27,062 nucleotides of DNA from Lachnospiraceae bacterium (GCA_028694115.1 JAQUUB010000055.1:1-27062); one strand, 5' to 3'; numbered from the stretch's first letter, positions 8,363 to 16,277 are shown. The notes: a model not told the origin generated them from the letters alone. Program-made: numbers and translations.

Positions 8363-9028
8363 TTAATAATCCTTTGCCAATTCACCTTTTAGTAATCCAA
8401 CAGCTGAAGAAGTACCAATTCTTTGACAGCCTGCTACAATAAAGTTTTCAAGGTCTTCTATAGTCTTTACTCCACCTGCAGCTTTTATTCTCACATCTTT
8501 ACCAATGTGCTGTTTAAATAAATTAATATCTTCTAGCGTCGCACCACCTGTGCCAAATCCAGTAGAAGTTTTGATAAAATCTGCACCCGCATTTGTTACC
8601 GCTTTACACATTGCAATTTTTTCATCTTCTGTTAAAAAGCAGGTTTCAATAATTACCTTCAGTATTTTGTCTCCCACTTCTTTTTTCAGAGTTCTGATTT
8701 CTTCCTCAACCTTATCATAATCTCCATTTTTTACATCCGTGATATTAATAACCATGTCCACTTCATTAACTCCATCTTCCAGAGCTTTTTTTACCTCAGC
8801 AACCTTGCTTTCCGTTACTGCATAGCCTAATGGAAATCCTACGACTGTACAAATATTTATTTTATTACCATATGTTTCATGAATCCTTTTAATATAAGAA
8901 GGTGGAATACAAACAGAGGCTGTTTGATATTCCATTGCCTCATCACATAATAGTTCAATATCCTCCCATTTTGCAAATGGTTTTAATAGTGTATGGTCTA
9001 CAACCCTGAGCATTTCTTTTGCTGTCAT
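8363..9028 (-). CDS. deoC: deoxyribose-phosphate aldolase
   Basis: It cleaves 2-deoxyribose-5-phosphate to glyceraldehyde-3-phosphate and acetaldehyde, the last step of deoxynucleoside breakdown. Class I aldolase signatures are clear: the Schiff-base lysine in ADFIKTSTGFG, the EVDMVIN aspartate and the second lysine in VRIKAAGGV. The length (221-223 residues) matches bacterial DeoC. Two ATG codons are possible, at 9034 and 9028. The ribosome-binding site AAAGGAGA sits 1-2 nt before the first but 8 nt before the second, so the second (MTAKEML...) is chosen. It is first in an operon with pepP. It is divergent from citrate synthase, and a perfect palindrome lies in the shared upstream region. 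No convincing -35/-10 pair was found for deoC. Confidence 0.95.
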   Translation of the reverse strand: MTAKEMLRVVDHTLLKPFAKWEDIELLCDEAMEYQTASVCIPPSYIKRIHETYGNKINICTVVGFPLGYAVTESKVAEVKKALEDGVNEVDMVINITDVKNGDYDKVEEEIRTLKKEVGDKILKVIIETCFLTEDEKIAMCKAVTNAGADFIKTSTGFGTGGATLEDINLFKQHIGKDVRIKAAGGVKTIEDLENFIVAGCQRIGTSSAVGLLKGELAKDY

Positions 9029-9119
9029 TTTCATTCTCCTTTTCTATCAACATAATTATTATCATTATGACCTTTTGACCCTGGTATCATCATAATACAA
9101 AATGAGAAAAAAATCCATA

Positions 9120-9136
9120 TTATGAAAAGTTCATAA
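9120..9136. promoter_or_regulatory. candidate operator palindrome between deoC and citrate synthase
   Basis: A perfect inverted repeat with 7-bp arms, TTATGAA-AAG-TTCATAA, lies in the divergent intergenic region, 15 bp upstream of the citrate synthase -35 element. The size and spacing suit a dimeric repressor or activator site. No regulator is identified, and the site could be chance in AT-rich DNA. Confidence 0.4.
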
Positions 9137-9151
9137 ACTTCCACGATTTTC

Positions 9152-9181
9152 TTGTAAATGACTTTTTCTTTATGCTATGAT
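9152..9181 (+). promoter_or_regulatory. sigma-A promoter of the citrate synthase gene
   Basis: TTGTAA (9152-9157), an 18-nt spacer and TATGAT (9176-9181) are seen. The predicted start near 9188 gives a leader of about 40 nt ending in AAGGGAG. Confidence 0.6.
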
Positions 9182-9228
9182 ACAAGTTAGTATTATCGCT
9201 GAAAATATCTTGAAGGGAGCGTATTATA

Positions 9229-10614
9229 ATGATTAGTAAAACAAACAATATTGATGTTAATTATTCAGAAGTCACTCCAGAAATCCTTAGTCTATCAAAG
9301 AAAAGTGAGAGTTGTAGTTCCATAGACTCTGATCTATACACAAAGTTTGAGGTCAAAAGAGGACTTCGCGATGTAAATGGCAAGGGTGTATTAGCTGGGC
9401 TTACCGATATTTCTGATGTGAGAGCCACCAAAATGGTGAATGGTCAAATTGTACCGGCGGAAGGCGAATTATTTTATCGCGGATATAATGTGAAAGATTT
9501 AGTAGCAGGTTCTACTGGGGATAACCGCTTCGGATTTGAAGAAGTCACCTATCTTTTACTTTTTAATTCTTTACCATCGGAAAAGGAATTAGCTGATTTC
9601 AAAAAATTGCTTGCTTATTACCGTACTCTTCCAACAAGTTTTGTAAGGGATATCATTATGAAAGCACCTAGCCAGGATATGATGAATACACTTGCCCGAA
9701 GTGTATTAACTCTTTATTCTTATGACGATAGAGCCGATGATGTTTCTATTCCTAATGTTTTGCGTCAGAGCTTACAGCTTATTAGTATTTTTCCCTTACT
9801 ATCCGTTTATGGATATCAGGCATATAGTCACTATCACGATGGACAAAGTCTATATATTCATCAACCCGATCCCGAGCTTTCCACTGCAGAAAATATTTTA
9901 CGAATTCTTAGACCGGACAGTAAATATACACCTTTAGAAGCCAAAATTCTTGATGTTGCTCTTATTTTGCATATGGAGCATGGCGGTGGTAATAACTCAA
10001 CCTTTACAACCCATGTAGTATCCTCATCTGGCACTGATACATACTCTTCTGTTGCCTCTTCTCTCGGTTCTCTTAAGGGACCTAAACATGGCGGTGCCAA
10101 CATCAAGGTTGTTCAAATGTTTGAAGATATGAAAAAGAAGGTTAAGAATTGGTCTGACGAAGAGGAAGTTACAAAGTATTTAGAAGCACTTCTTCATAAA
10201 GATGCCTTTGACCATCAGGGTCTCATCTATGGTATGGGTCATGCTGTTTATTCCTTGTCTGACCCTCGTAAAGTTATATTTAAAGATTTTGTTGCAAAAT
10301 TATCAGCGGAAAAGGGGTTGGAATCCGAATTTGAGCTCTACTCCCTAGTAGAAAGATTAGCACCCTCCGTCATTGCTAACGAACGTCCTATTTATAAAGG
10401 TGTTTGTTGTAACGTTGATTTTTATTCTGGATTTGTATATAAAATGTTGGATTTACCAACAGAGCTTTACACTCCTATATTTGCAATCGCAAGAATCGTT
10501 GGCTGGAGTGCTCACCGAATTGAAGAACTCACAAATAACGGTAAAATTATTCGTCCTGCCTACCGTCCAATTGGACATGATGAAGAATATATACCAATCA
10601 ATAAAAGATCTTAA
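9229..10614 (+). CDS. gltA: citrate synthase
   Basis: It condenses oxaloacetate and acetyl-CoA to citrate. In anaerobic clostridia this usually supplies 2-oxoglutarate for glutamate through a partial TCA branch. The 461-residue sequence has the expected active-site set: His287 in GPKHGGAN, His338 in GMGHAVYSLSDPR and Asp397 in NVDFYSGF. It also has the EHGGGNNSTF segment (250-259) and the ELFYRGY N-terminal motif. An N-terminal extension of about 40 residues precedes the core, as in other long clostridial and related citrate synthases. A 2-methylcitrate synthase role cannot be excluded from sequence alone. The ATG has an AAGGGAG site about 9 nt upstream. It is a single-gene transcript between the promoter at 9152-9181 and the terminator at 10616-10650. 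Confidence 0.93.
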   Translation: MISKTNNIDVNYSEVTPEILSLSKKSESCSSIDSDLYTKFEVKRGLRDVNGKGVLAGLTDISDVRATKMVNGQIVPAEGELFYRGYNVKDLVAGSTGDNRFGFEEVTYLLLFNSLPSEKELADFKKLLAYYRTLPTSFVRDIIMKAPSQDMMNTLARSVLTLYSYDDRADDVSIPNVLRQSLQLISIFPLLSVYGYQAYSHYHDGQSLYIHQPDPELSTAENILRILRPDSKYTPLEAKILDVALILHMEHGGGNNSTFTTHVVSSSGTDTYSSVASSLGSLKGPKHGGANIKVVQMFEDMKKKVKNWSDEEEVTKYLEALLHKDAFDHQGLIYGMGHAVYSLSDPRKVIFKDFVAKLSAEKGLESEFELYSLVERLAPSVIANERPIYKGVCCNVDFYSGFVYKMLDLPTELYTPIFAIARIVGWSAHRIEELTNNGKIIRPAYRPIGHDEEYIPINKRS

Positions 10615-10615
10615 T

Positions 10616-10650
10616 AAAAAAAACTTGCATTTTAATGTGCAAGTTTTTTT
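10616..10650. terminator. bidirectional terminator between citrate synthase and a membrane protein gene
   Basis: ACTTGCA pairs with TGCAAGT around an 8-nt loop, with eight A before and seven or more T after. The A/T tails make it an intrinsic terminator for both the plus-strand citrate synthase and the convergent minus-strand gene. Confidence 0.88.
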
Positions 10651-10653
10651 ATA

Positions 10654-11001
10654 TTAGGGTTCCAAATATTTTTTTTGTGCCTTCATGGAACAATATCCAT
10701 AAACTAATATCGTTATAACAGAAATAATGGTTAATGTATTTTGAAGAAAAGCATATGCATCATTTGTAGATAGATATCTTGAAGCTAATCCAAATATAAT
10801 TAACAAAATTCCTAATAGTAAATTCCATGGAAACATTACTTTTATATATCCTTCTGGATCCTTTGCTTTTTCAAGGTCAATTCCTTTGCTTACCAAACCA
10901 TTGTCTGATAGTACCCCTGTCTTTTTCATGCGAAATGCTAAATAAAGTAAATACGCACCAATTAATATTTCCATAATGTCTAACATCGAATAAATATCCA
11001 T
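10654..11001 (-). CDS. small membrane protein of unknown function
   Basis: I do not recognise this 115-residue protein. Three hydrophobic segments are visible, about residues 6-24, 59-75 and 87-103. They are separated by a charged loop (GLVSKGIDLEKAKDPEGYIKV), and the protein ends in a short basic tail (KAQKKYLEP). A strong AGGAGG site lies about 8 nt before the ATG, which supports it as a real gene. It is divergent from the CheY-like gene and convergent with citrate synthase, sharing a terminator with the latter. It appears monocistronic, and no function can be assigned. Confidence 0.8.
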   Translation of the reverse strand: MDIYSMLDIMEILIGAYLLYLAFRMKKTGVLSDNGLVSKGIDLEKAKDPEGYIKVMFPWNLLLGILLIIFGLASRYLSTNDAYAFLQNTLTIISVITILVYGYCSMKAQKKYLEP

Positions 11002-11150
11002 TTCTAAACCTCCTGTGGCAATTCAATTAGGTCATCATAAAGCTTACTTCTAATCTATATGATTGTCTATTTTATATCTCCTTATTTTATCATATTTTGC
11101 TAGATTCTTCTATCTTTTTATAAAAATAGTAATAATTTGAAAGATACTAA

Positions 11151-11179
11151 TTGTATAAAATCGGAAATTATTATAATAT
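11151..11179 (+). promoter_or_regulatory. candidate promoter of the cheY-like/cheX-like pair
   Basis: TTGTAT (11151-11156) is followed by an AT-rich -10 region. TAATAT (11174-11179) gives a 17-nt spacer, while the better hexamer TATAAT (11172-11177) gives 15. Which is used is uncertain. Confidence 0.45.
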
Positions 11180-11226
11180 AAGGGTATGGATATTTTTTCC
11201 ACTCATACGAAAAAGGGGGATATGAC

Positions 11227-11604
11227 ATGACAGAAGCAGAAATCAAAATATTGATCTGTGATGATTCCATTCTAGCAAGGAAAAGCCTTAGAGAGAATTT
11301 AAGATCATTTGGATGCAACAATATTATTGAAGTTTCGGATGGTCAGGAAGCAATTGATATGTACAAGGCAGAAAGACCAGATATCACTTTTCTTGATATC
11401 GTTATGCCCGTCAAAGATGGAATCACAGCAGTAAAAGAAATATGTGATTTTCATAAAGGGGCATATGTTGTAATGGTTTCATCAGTAGGCACTCAAACCC
11501 ATTTAAAAGAAGCAATTCGGTCAGGTGCACAAGATTTCATGCAAAAACCTGCAACTCCTGAGCAGATAAAAACGATTATTGAGCATGCTCTAGGAGGTAA
11601 TTAG
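11227..11604 (+). CDS. single-domain CheY-like response regulator
   Basis: This 125-residue stand-alone receiver domain has the complete phosphorylation site: the acidic pair Asp12-Asp13 (CDDS), phospho-acceptor Asp57 (FLDIVMP), Ser85 (MVSSVG) and Lys107 (MQKPAT). No output domain is present, so it must act by protein contact or as a phosphate sink. A GGGGG ribosome-binding site precedes the ATG, and an upstream ATG at 11222 is followed at once by a stop. The next gene, encoding a CheX/CheC-like protein, begins one base after this stop, so the two are translated together. That suggests a receiver with its own dedicated phosphatase or partner. No kinase, receptor or flagellar gene is in the window. 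Confidence 0.92.
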   Translation: MTEAEIKILICDDSILARKSLRENLRSFGCNNIIEVSDGQEAIDMYKAERPDITFLDIVMPVKDGITAVKEICDFHKGAYVVMVSSVGTQTHLKEAIRSGAQDFMQKPATPEQIKTIIEHALGGN

Positions 11605-11605
11605 T

Positions 11606-12043
11606 ATGATACATAAAGATTTGTATATTGCAGAATTAGTTTTTATTTTAAACCGCTTTGTACAAGAAGATGTAACTGTTCATCCAATTAAATATGTAAA
11701 AGAACTTCCAGAAGAATGCTATCTTTCACAAAATATAATAGGTGATTACGAAGCTTATACAGCAATCTACGGAAGTGAAGATGCTTTAAATCTTTTTGCA
11801 AAAAAATACTCCGAATTTAATATGCTGGAATTTAATGAATTATCAAAAGAAGTAATTCTTGATTTTCTAAATTTACTTAATGGAAATTTTGTAGTAAATC
11901 TTTCTGCCGCTAGGGATGTTGAATGCACTCTCACAATTGCCAATGCTTCAACCATTAACAATCAACTACTATTTTCTGACACATGTATCATTCCCATAGA
12001 TTTTGATTTCGGTCAAATTAATTTTGTTTTTTCAGAAAAATAA
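11606..12043 (+). CDS. CheX/CheC-like chemotaxis phosphatase-family protein
   Basis: This 145-residue protein is placed here by a weak family motif and by context. CheX and CheC proteins dephosphorylate CheY-P using an E-x-x-N motif on a helix followed by a Gly-Asn turn. Here, VILDFLNLLNGN (83-94) fits that helix, with Asp86 in place of Glu, Asn89 conserved and GN at 93-94. The C-terminal beta-rich segment ending FGQINFVFSEK also suits the fold. AGGAGG lies about 8 nt upstream of the ATG, and the gene starts one base after the cheY-like stop. The Glu-to-Asp change could reduce or alter phosphatase activity. It could instead be a binding partner for the receiver. Family assignment is moderate; the two-gene pairing is certain from the sequence. 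Confidence 0.65.
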   Translation: MIHKDLYIAELVFILNRFVQEDVTVHPIKYVKELPEECYLSQNIIGDYEAYTAIYGSEDALNLFAKKYSEFNMLEFNELSKEVILDFLNLLNGNFVVNLSAARDVECTLTIANASTINNQLLFSDTCIIPIDFDFGQINFVFSEK

Positions 12044-12044
12044 T

Positions 12045-12086
12045 TAATTAAGGCTTTTTGCAGATAACTGCAAAAAGCCTTAATTA
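12045..12086. terminator. 19-bp perfect hairpin between convergent genes
   Basis: Perfect 19-bp arms (TAATTAAGGCTTTTTGCAG and its complement) surround the loop ATAA between the CheX-like gene and the convergent GGDEF gene. Neither side has a classic long U-run directly after the GC-rich part, although the arms end in TTAATTA. A bidirectional terminator is the likely role. Confidence 0.75.
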
Positions 12087-12094
12087 TGATATGA

Positions 12095-13477
12095 TTACTC
12101 TTCTTTTGCTTTTGTCTCTAACTCTTCCATATCATATTTCAATTGAATTGACATATTACTTTGTTTGTTTTTATAATTTCTAAGGACGCGATTTGCCACT
12201 ATCCTTCCATTATCAGCAGAAGTATCCATCAAAATCACGATAAACTGACTGCTACTATAATGGTTTCCGACATCTCCTCTTCTTAGTGACTTGCGAATTG
12301 CTTTTTCAAGCTGAATCATAGAAGCATCCATATCCTCCACATTCGCAGTTCCTCCATTTTCCATAAATAAGGTGAATAAAAGAATTTGTACATTTTGATG
12401 CGTTCTTCCTATACACCTGGAGACAAATTGATAAATCCTTTGGAACCCATCGTATTCTACCTGAAATGCGCCTTCTGAAAAATGATCTTCCTTAATCATC
12501 TTAATCAGTTGTCCCAAATCCACCTGCGTGCTGATAGATGGTTCCTCTATGTATTCATTTGCATTCTCTTCCCTATAGTAATGGTATCCTCTTTTTCCAT
12601 TCTGTTTTACATAATACAGCGCACGATCTGCATTTTTATAAAGGGAAAGAAAATCGTTTCCATCCAAAGGTGCAACTGCAATTCCAATAGAGACACCCGC
12701 ATCCGACTTAATAATGCTCGTTTCATGTAACGCTTTCTCAAAATAAGAAATGATTTCTGATGCTTTTTCTTCCCCTTTTTCTCTCGTTAATGCACCATTG
12801 AAAAAAAGAATAAATTCATCTCCACCAATTCGACACGCCATATCATTTCTTCGGATTGCCTTTTTTAATGTCTTTGCAAAACGAACCAAAACAGCATCCC
12901 CGACTAAATGACCATAGGTATCATTGATGGCCTTAAAATTATCCATATCTAAAATAAACAACGTTCCTTTATTGTTTTGTTCGTGTAGACTGTGGTTTAC
13001 TTGTTTTTCCATAAATCCTCTGTTCCACAATCCCGTGAGGCTGTCTTTCTGTGCTTCTTCTGTCTTAACCTCTACTTGTTTCATAAGTTCACGCTTGAAA
13101 TCCGCAACCCCTAGTACTCGGTTGATTCTAGAAGAAACGACCTCAGGAACAAAAGGCTTTGTAATAAAATCCAAAGCCCCCATATCTAACCCTTTTATTT
13201 CATTGTTTCTATCCTTATCAGCGGTCATAAAAATAACTGGAATATCTTTTGCAGAATCTAGCTTTTGTAATTCTTGATAAACTTGAAATCCATCCATTTC
13301 TGGCATTACAATATCAAGAAGAATTAAATCTGGCATCTTGTCTTTTAAATAGCATATCGCTTCTTTCCCCGAACTTAGAAAAGACAAATGATACTGATTC
13401 AAAAAAACTTCTTGCAAATACTTGTGATTCAATAAAGAATCATCCACAACTAATATATTCTTTTTTCGACTATCCAT
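12095..13477 (-). CDS. response regulator diguanylate cyclase with a second degenerate GGDEF domain
   Basis: Residue numbers are from an in-frame TTG at 13486. The protein has a receiver domain (about 9-125; Asp58 in LLDIVMPEMDG, Lys110 in FITKPF), then a GGDEF domain (about 140-305) with DSLTGLWNR, intact GGDEF (221-225) and an inhibitory-site RxxD (212-215). This indicates c-di-GMP synthesis controlled by phosphorylation. Residues about 325-455 resemble a second GGDEF fold whose signature reads SSSQF (411-415), preceded at the same spacing by RRGD (402-405), so it is probably catalytically dead. The TTG has AGAGGA only 2 nt upstream, whereas the ATG three codons later (13477) has it 10 nt upstream; the ATG is chosen. 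The gene follows thrC by about 22 bp and probably shares its transcript. No input kinase is nearby. Confidence 0.9.
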   Translation of the reverse strand: MDSRKKNILVVDDSLLNHKYLQEVFLNQYHLSFLSSGKEAICYLKDKMPDLILLDIVMPEMDGFQVYQELQKLDSAKDIPVIFMTADKDRNNEIKGLDMGALDFITKPFVPEVVSSRINRVLGVADFKRELMKQVEVKTEEAQKDSLTGLWNRGFMEKQVNHSLHEQNNKGTLFILDMDNFKAINDTYGHLVGDAVLVRFAKTLKKAIRRNDMACRIGGDEFILFFNGALTREKGEEKASEIISYFEKALHETSIIKSDAGVSIGIAVAPLDGNDFLSLYKNADRALYYVKQNGKRGYHYYREENANEYIEEPSISTQVDLGQLIKMIKEDHFSEGAFQVEYDGFQRIYQFVSRCIGRTHQNVQILLFTLFMENGGTANVEDMDASMIQLEKAIRKSLRRGDVGNHYSSSQFIVILMDTSADNGRIVANRVLRNYKNKQSNMSIQLKYDMEELETKAKEE

Positions 13478-13499
13478 TCCCACCAATTCCTCTAGATGA

Positions 13500-14987
13500 T
13501 TAAAGGTTTAAAAAATCCTTTACGATTTCTTTCATTCCATTTACTTCACAAATATGATCATGCAGTATTGGTGCATTACGGATTTCCTCGATTGCATTTG
13601 GAACCTCTACATTTGACAATTTCGATAATTCATCAACCAATGCAAAATCTTCCATTTCATCATATTTCTGATCAATTGCTTTCATTACATTTCTCGTGAA
13701 TTTGTACGGGCTCGCAGTGGAAGCAATTACTGCTGCTTTTTTATCATTTGTTAAATCGACATATTTATCATAAGCTTTCGCAGCTACTGCTGTATGGGTA
13801 TCAATTACATAACCTGTATCCTCATAAAGACTCTTTATTTTTTCAAATATTTCTTCTTCCTCTGCATATGCTCCGAAGAAATCCTTTAACTCATCTTTCA
13901 TTTCATCTGTAATTTCATATACGCCTTTACCGGAAAGTGCAGCCATTAATTCTTTTGTCTTATCTGCGCTATTCCCTGCGATTCTATAAATCAGACGTTC
14001 TAAATTGCTAGAAATCAAGATATCCATGGAGGGAGAACTTGTTAATACAAACTCTCTGTTTCTATCATATTTTCCAGTTTCAAAGAAATCAAATAATACT
14101 TTATTTTCATTGGAAGCACAAATGAATTTATCAATAGGAATTCCCATGTTTTTTGCATAGAATGCCGCAAGAATATTGCCAAAGTTTCCAGTAGGAACAA
14201 CAACATTGATTTTTTCATCTTTCTTGATTTGCTCTTCCTTATAAAGTTTTGTGTATGCATAGACATAATATACAATTTGAGGAACAAGTCTTCCAATATT
14301 AATTGAATTAGCAGAAGAAAACTGATAACCAGACTGATCCATTAACTGTGCAAACTCTTTATCCCCAAAGATTTTCTTAACTCCTGTTTGACAATCATCA
14401 AAATTGCCATGAACACCAACAACAAAAGTATTATCCCCTTTCTGGGTTACCATTTGCTTTTCCTGAATAGGACTGACTCCATCCTTAGGATAAAATACAA
14501 TGATTTTTGTTCCTTTTACATCTGCAAAACCTGCCAATGCGGCCTTTCCCGTATCTCCTGATGTTGCTGTAAGTATTACAATATCATTTTTGGCATGATT
14601 CTTCTTTGCCGCACAAATCATGAAATGTGGAAGTATTGACAATGCCATATCCTTAAATGCAATGGTTGATCCGTGGAATAATTCTAAATAATACGCACCT
14701 GATGCTTTTACTAATGGCGCAATTTCCTCTGTATCAAATTTACTATCATATGCATTTGCGATACATGTTTTTAATTCTTCTTCTGTAAAATCAGTTAAAA
14801 ATTCTTTCATTACCTCATATGCAATTTCCTGATAGGACATATCCTTCATTTCATCTATGCTAAGCTTCAAACTTGGAAGTTCTTCTGGTACAAATAAACC
14901 TCCATCATCCGCAAGTCCTTTTAAGATTGCCTGTGATGCAGTCACCTTTACACTGTCATCTCTGGTGCTTCTATAAAATAAATCCAT
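13500..14987 (-). CDS. thrC: threonine synthase
   Basis: This PLP enzyme converts O-phosphohomoserine to threonine and phosphate. The 495-residue sequence has the PLP lysine Lys112 in FHGSTIAFKDMAL, the phosphate-binding TATSGDTGKAAL loop (140-151), and the N-terminal FYRSTRD and DDGGLFVPE motifs of the longer class of threonine synthases. The ATG has AGGAGG 8 nt upstream. A good promoter lies at 15025-15053. The receiver-GGDEF gene follows closely in the same direction with no terminator between, an unusual pairing of an amino-acid enzyme with a signalling gene. No other threonine biosynthesis gene is in the window. Confidence 0.95.
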   Translation of the reverse strand: MDLFYRSTRDDSVKVTASQAILKGLADDGGLFVPEELPSLKLSIDEMKDMSYQEIAYEVMKEFLTDFTEEELKTCIANAYDSKFDTEEIAPLVKASGAYYLELFHGSTIAFKDMALSILPHFMICAAKKNHAKNDIVILTATSGDTGKAALAGFADVKGTKIIVFYPKDGVSPIQEKQMVTQKGDNTFVVGVHGNFDDCQTGVKKIFGDKEFAQLMDQSGYQFSSANSINIGRLVPQIVYYVYAYTKLYKEEQIKKDEKINVVVPTGNFGNILAAFYAKNMGIPIDKFICASNENKVLFDFFETGKYDRNREFVLTSSPSMDILISSNLERLIYRIAGNSADKTKELMAALSGKGVYEITDEMKDELKDFFGAYAEEEEIFEKIKSLYEDTGYVIDTHTAVAAKAYDKYVDLTNDKKAAVIASTASPYKFTRNVMKAIDQKYDEMEDFALVDELSKLSNVEVPNAIEEIRNAPILHDHICEVNGMKEIVKDFLNL

Positions 14988-15024
14988 AATCGGTTCCTCC
15001 TAAATGTATATTATAAATCACTAT

Positions 15025-15053
15025 ATTATATCACAAGAATATTCCTTCCACAA
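15025..15053 (-). promoter_or_regulatory. sigma-A promoter of thrC
   Basis: On the minus strand, TTGTGG (15048-15053), a 17-nt spacer and a perfect TATAAT (15025-15030) are seen. The predicted start near 15018 gives a leader of about 30 nt. Confidence 0.75.
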
Positions 15054-15101
15054 TATGTAACATAATCAGTGTTCTAAAACCAACTTTAGAATTCCACAAC
15101 A

Positions 15102-15135
15102 TAAAAACGAGGCTGTTATAAAACAACCCCATTTT
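15102..15135 (-). terminator. terminator of the SleB-type hydrolase gene
   Basis: On the minus strand, GGGGTTGTT pairs with AACAGCCTC (including G-T pairs) around TTAT and is followed by G then five T. Confidence 0.75.
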
Positions 15136-15146
15136 TCTTCTACTTA

Positions 15147-16277
15147 TTAAAAATAAAAATTGTGATTACCGTAACTAAACAGTAATGTTTTACTTGACCA
15201 ATCAGATGAACTACTTTCCGATTTAAAATATAGTGCTCCCATAGATGCATTCTCTCCTGCTAACGCTCGGCTTACTGCGCTGATTGTTTCAGATGAAGCT
15301 ACTGCATTTTGGAAACTGCCATTTGAGACTGGTGAAAATTGTCCTGGTGCCATAATGACTTCCGTGATTGTATTAGGGAATGCTTCATTTGCAACTCGAT
15401 TCATTACTACATTTGCAACAAATATTTTTCCCTGTTCATCTTCTCCACCTGCTTCTGATTCAACGATTCGGCATAATGCATCAAACTCTGCATTTGAGAT
15501 TCCGCTTGTATTCCCTATGGGTTCTGTAAGAATATCACCTGCTTCTACTGATGTAGCACTTACTTCTACTTCTACTGATGTAGCACTTACTTCTGCTGGT
15601 GTATCCCCTGTTTCTACTAGCTCTTCGGCATTTTCTACTAATGGTTCTTCCATAGCTAACAGCATCAATTCATTTGAACTAATGGAAGCTTTTTCTACTT
15701 CTATTATTTCTTTGCCTTCTTCATTTGTGGTTATTACTTCTTCGCTAGTATCTTCTGCTTCTTTATTAGTAACTTCTTCTTTATTAGCAACTTCTTCTTT
15801 ATTAGTAATTTCTTCTTTACTAATAGTTTCTTCTTTACTAATAGTTTCTTCTTTACTAATAGTTTCTTCTTTACTAATAGTTTCTTCTTTACTAGTAGGT
15901 CCTCCTTCTTCCTGAATATCTTCCTGCTTCTCATTTAATTCTTGCTCACATACATCTGTATTTGAGAGGCATTCCGTTTCCAGTCGATTTAAAGTTCCGT
16001 AGTTTTCGTTCTCCTTTAATGTAATATGGATTTTTACTACTTCCCTCTTCTCTTCTACTACATCTGCTTTTGCTGAATACAAACATAATTCCTTTGTAGT
16101 AAGCTCGGCAGTATCTACAATTGTAGATTCTTTATTTCTAGAATCTGTAGATATTGCTGATAATGCAAGTAAAATCGTGCATATCAACACTATAGCACAT
16201 TCTCCAAATGGTCTTTTTGAATTATTTATCACATAAGTAGAAACATCATGAAACTTAATTTGAAAAAACTTTTTCAT
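15147..16277 (-). CDS. membrane-anchored SleB-type cell wall hydrolase
   Basis: This 376-residue protein has a basic N-terminus, one membrane segment (about 27-42), a long repetitive acidic linker (about 110-255) and a C-terminal SleB/hydrolase_2 domain (about 260-376). The catalytic-type glutamate Glu275 sits in VESEAGGEDEQGKIFVANVVMNR, and the domain ends with ALYFKS...FSYGNHNFYF. SleB enzymes are lytic transglycosylases of spore cortex, while this domain also occurs in vegetative wall enzymes. With no peptidoglycan-binding domain and a Lys/Glu linker instead, a vegetative or envelope role is as plausible as a spore role. The linker carries seven six-residue repeats (SKEETI type) and a second short duplication (EVSATSVE). 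The ATG has GGAG 5 nt upstream. It is monocistronic, with a promoter at 16346-16374. Confidence 0.88.
   Translation of the reverse strand: MKKFFQIKFHDVSTYVINNSKRPFGECAIVLICTILLALSAISTDSRNKESTIVDTAELTTKELCLYSAKADVVEEKREVVKIHITLKENENYGTLNRLETECLSNTDVCEQELNEKQEDIQEEGGPTSKEETISKEETISKEETISKEETISKEEITNKEEVANKEEVTNKEAEDTSEEVITTNEEGKEIIEVEKASISSNELMLLAMEEPLVENAEELVETGDTPAEVSATSVEVEVSATSVEAGDILTEPIGNTSGISNAEFDALCRIVESEAGGEDEQGKIFVANVVMNRVANEAFPNTITEVIMAPGQFSPVSNGSFQNAVASSETISAVSRALAGENASMGALYFKSESSSSDWSSKTLLFSYGNHNFYF
15542..15592. repeat. 27-bp tandem duplication inside the SleB-type gene
   Basis: A segment beginning CTTCTACTGATGTAGCACTT occurs at 15542 and again at 15569, a 27-bp period. It encodes the duplicated EVSATSVE peptide in the linker. 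Confidence 0.8.
15757..15900. repeat. 18-bp coding tandem repeat (about 7-8 units)
   Basis: The unit TCTTCTTTACTAATAGTT is repeated perfectly at 15811, 15829, 15847 and 15865, with diverged copies on both sides (15775, 15793, 15883). Each unit encodes six residues of the SKEETI/NKEEVT type on the minus strand. Perfect central copies point to recent expansion or contraction by slippage in steps of six residues. Confidence 0.92.

Noticed and set aside
15757..15900. Possible CRISPR-like array
   Set aside because: The 18-bp units are directly contiguous, without spacers, in phase with the SleB-type coding frame.
15355..15915. A 186-residue plus-strand reading frame rich in Ser and Leu across the SleB-type gene
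   Set aside because: It is the complement of the Lys/Glu repeat linker and of the SleB domain. The minus-strand protein has a recognisable domain, start site and promoter, while this frame has none.
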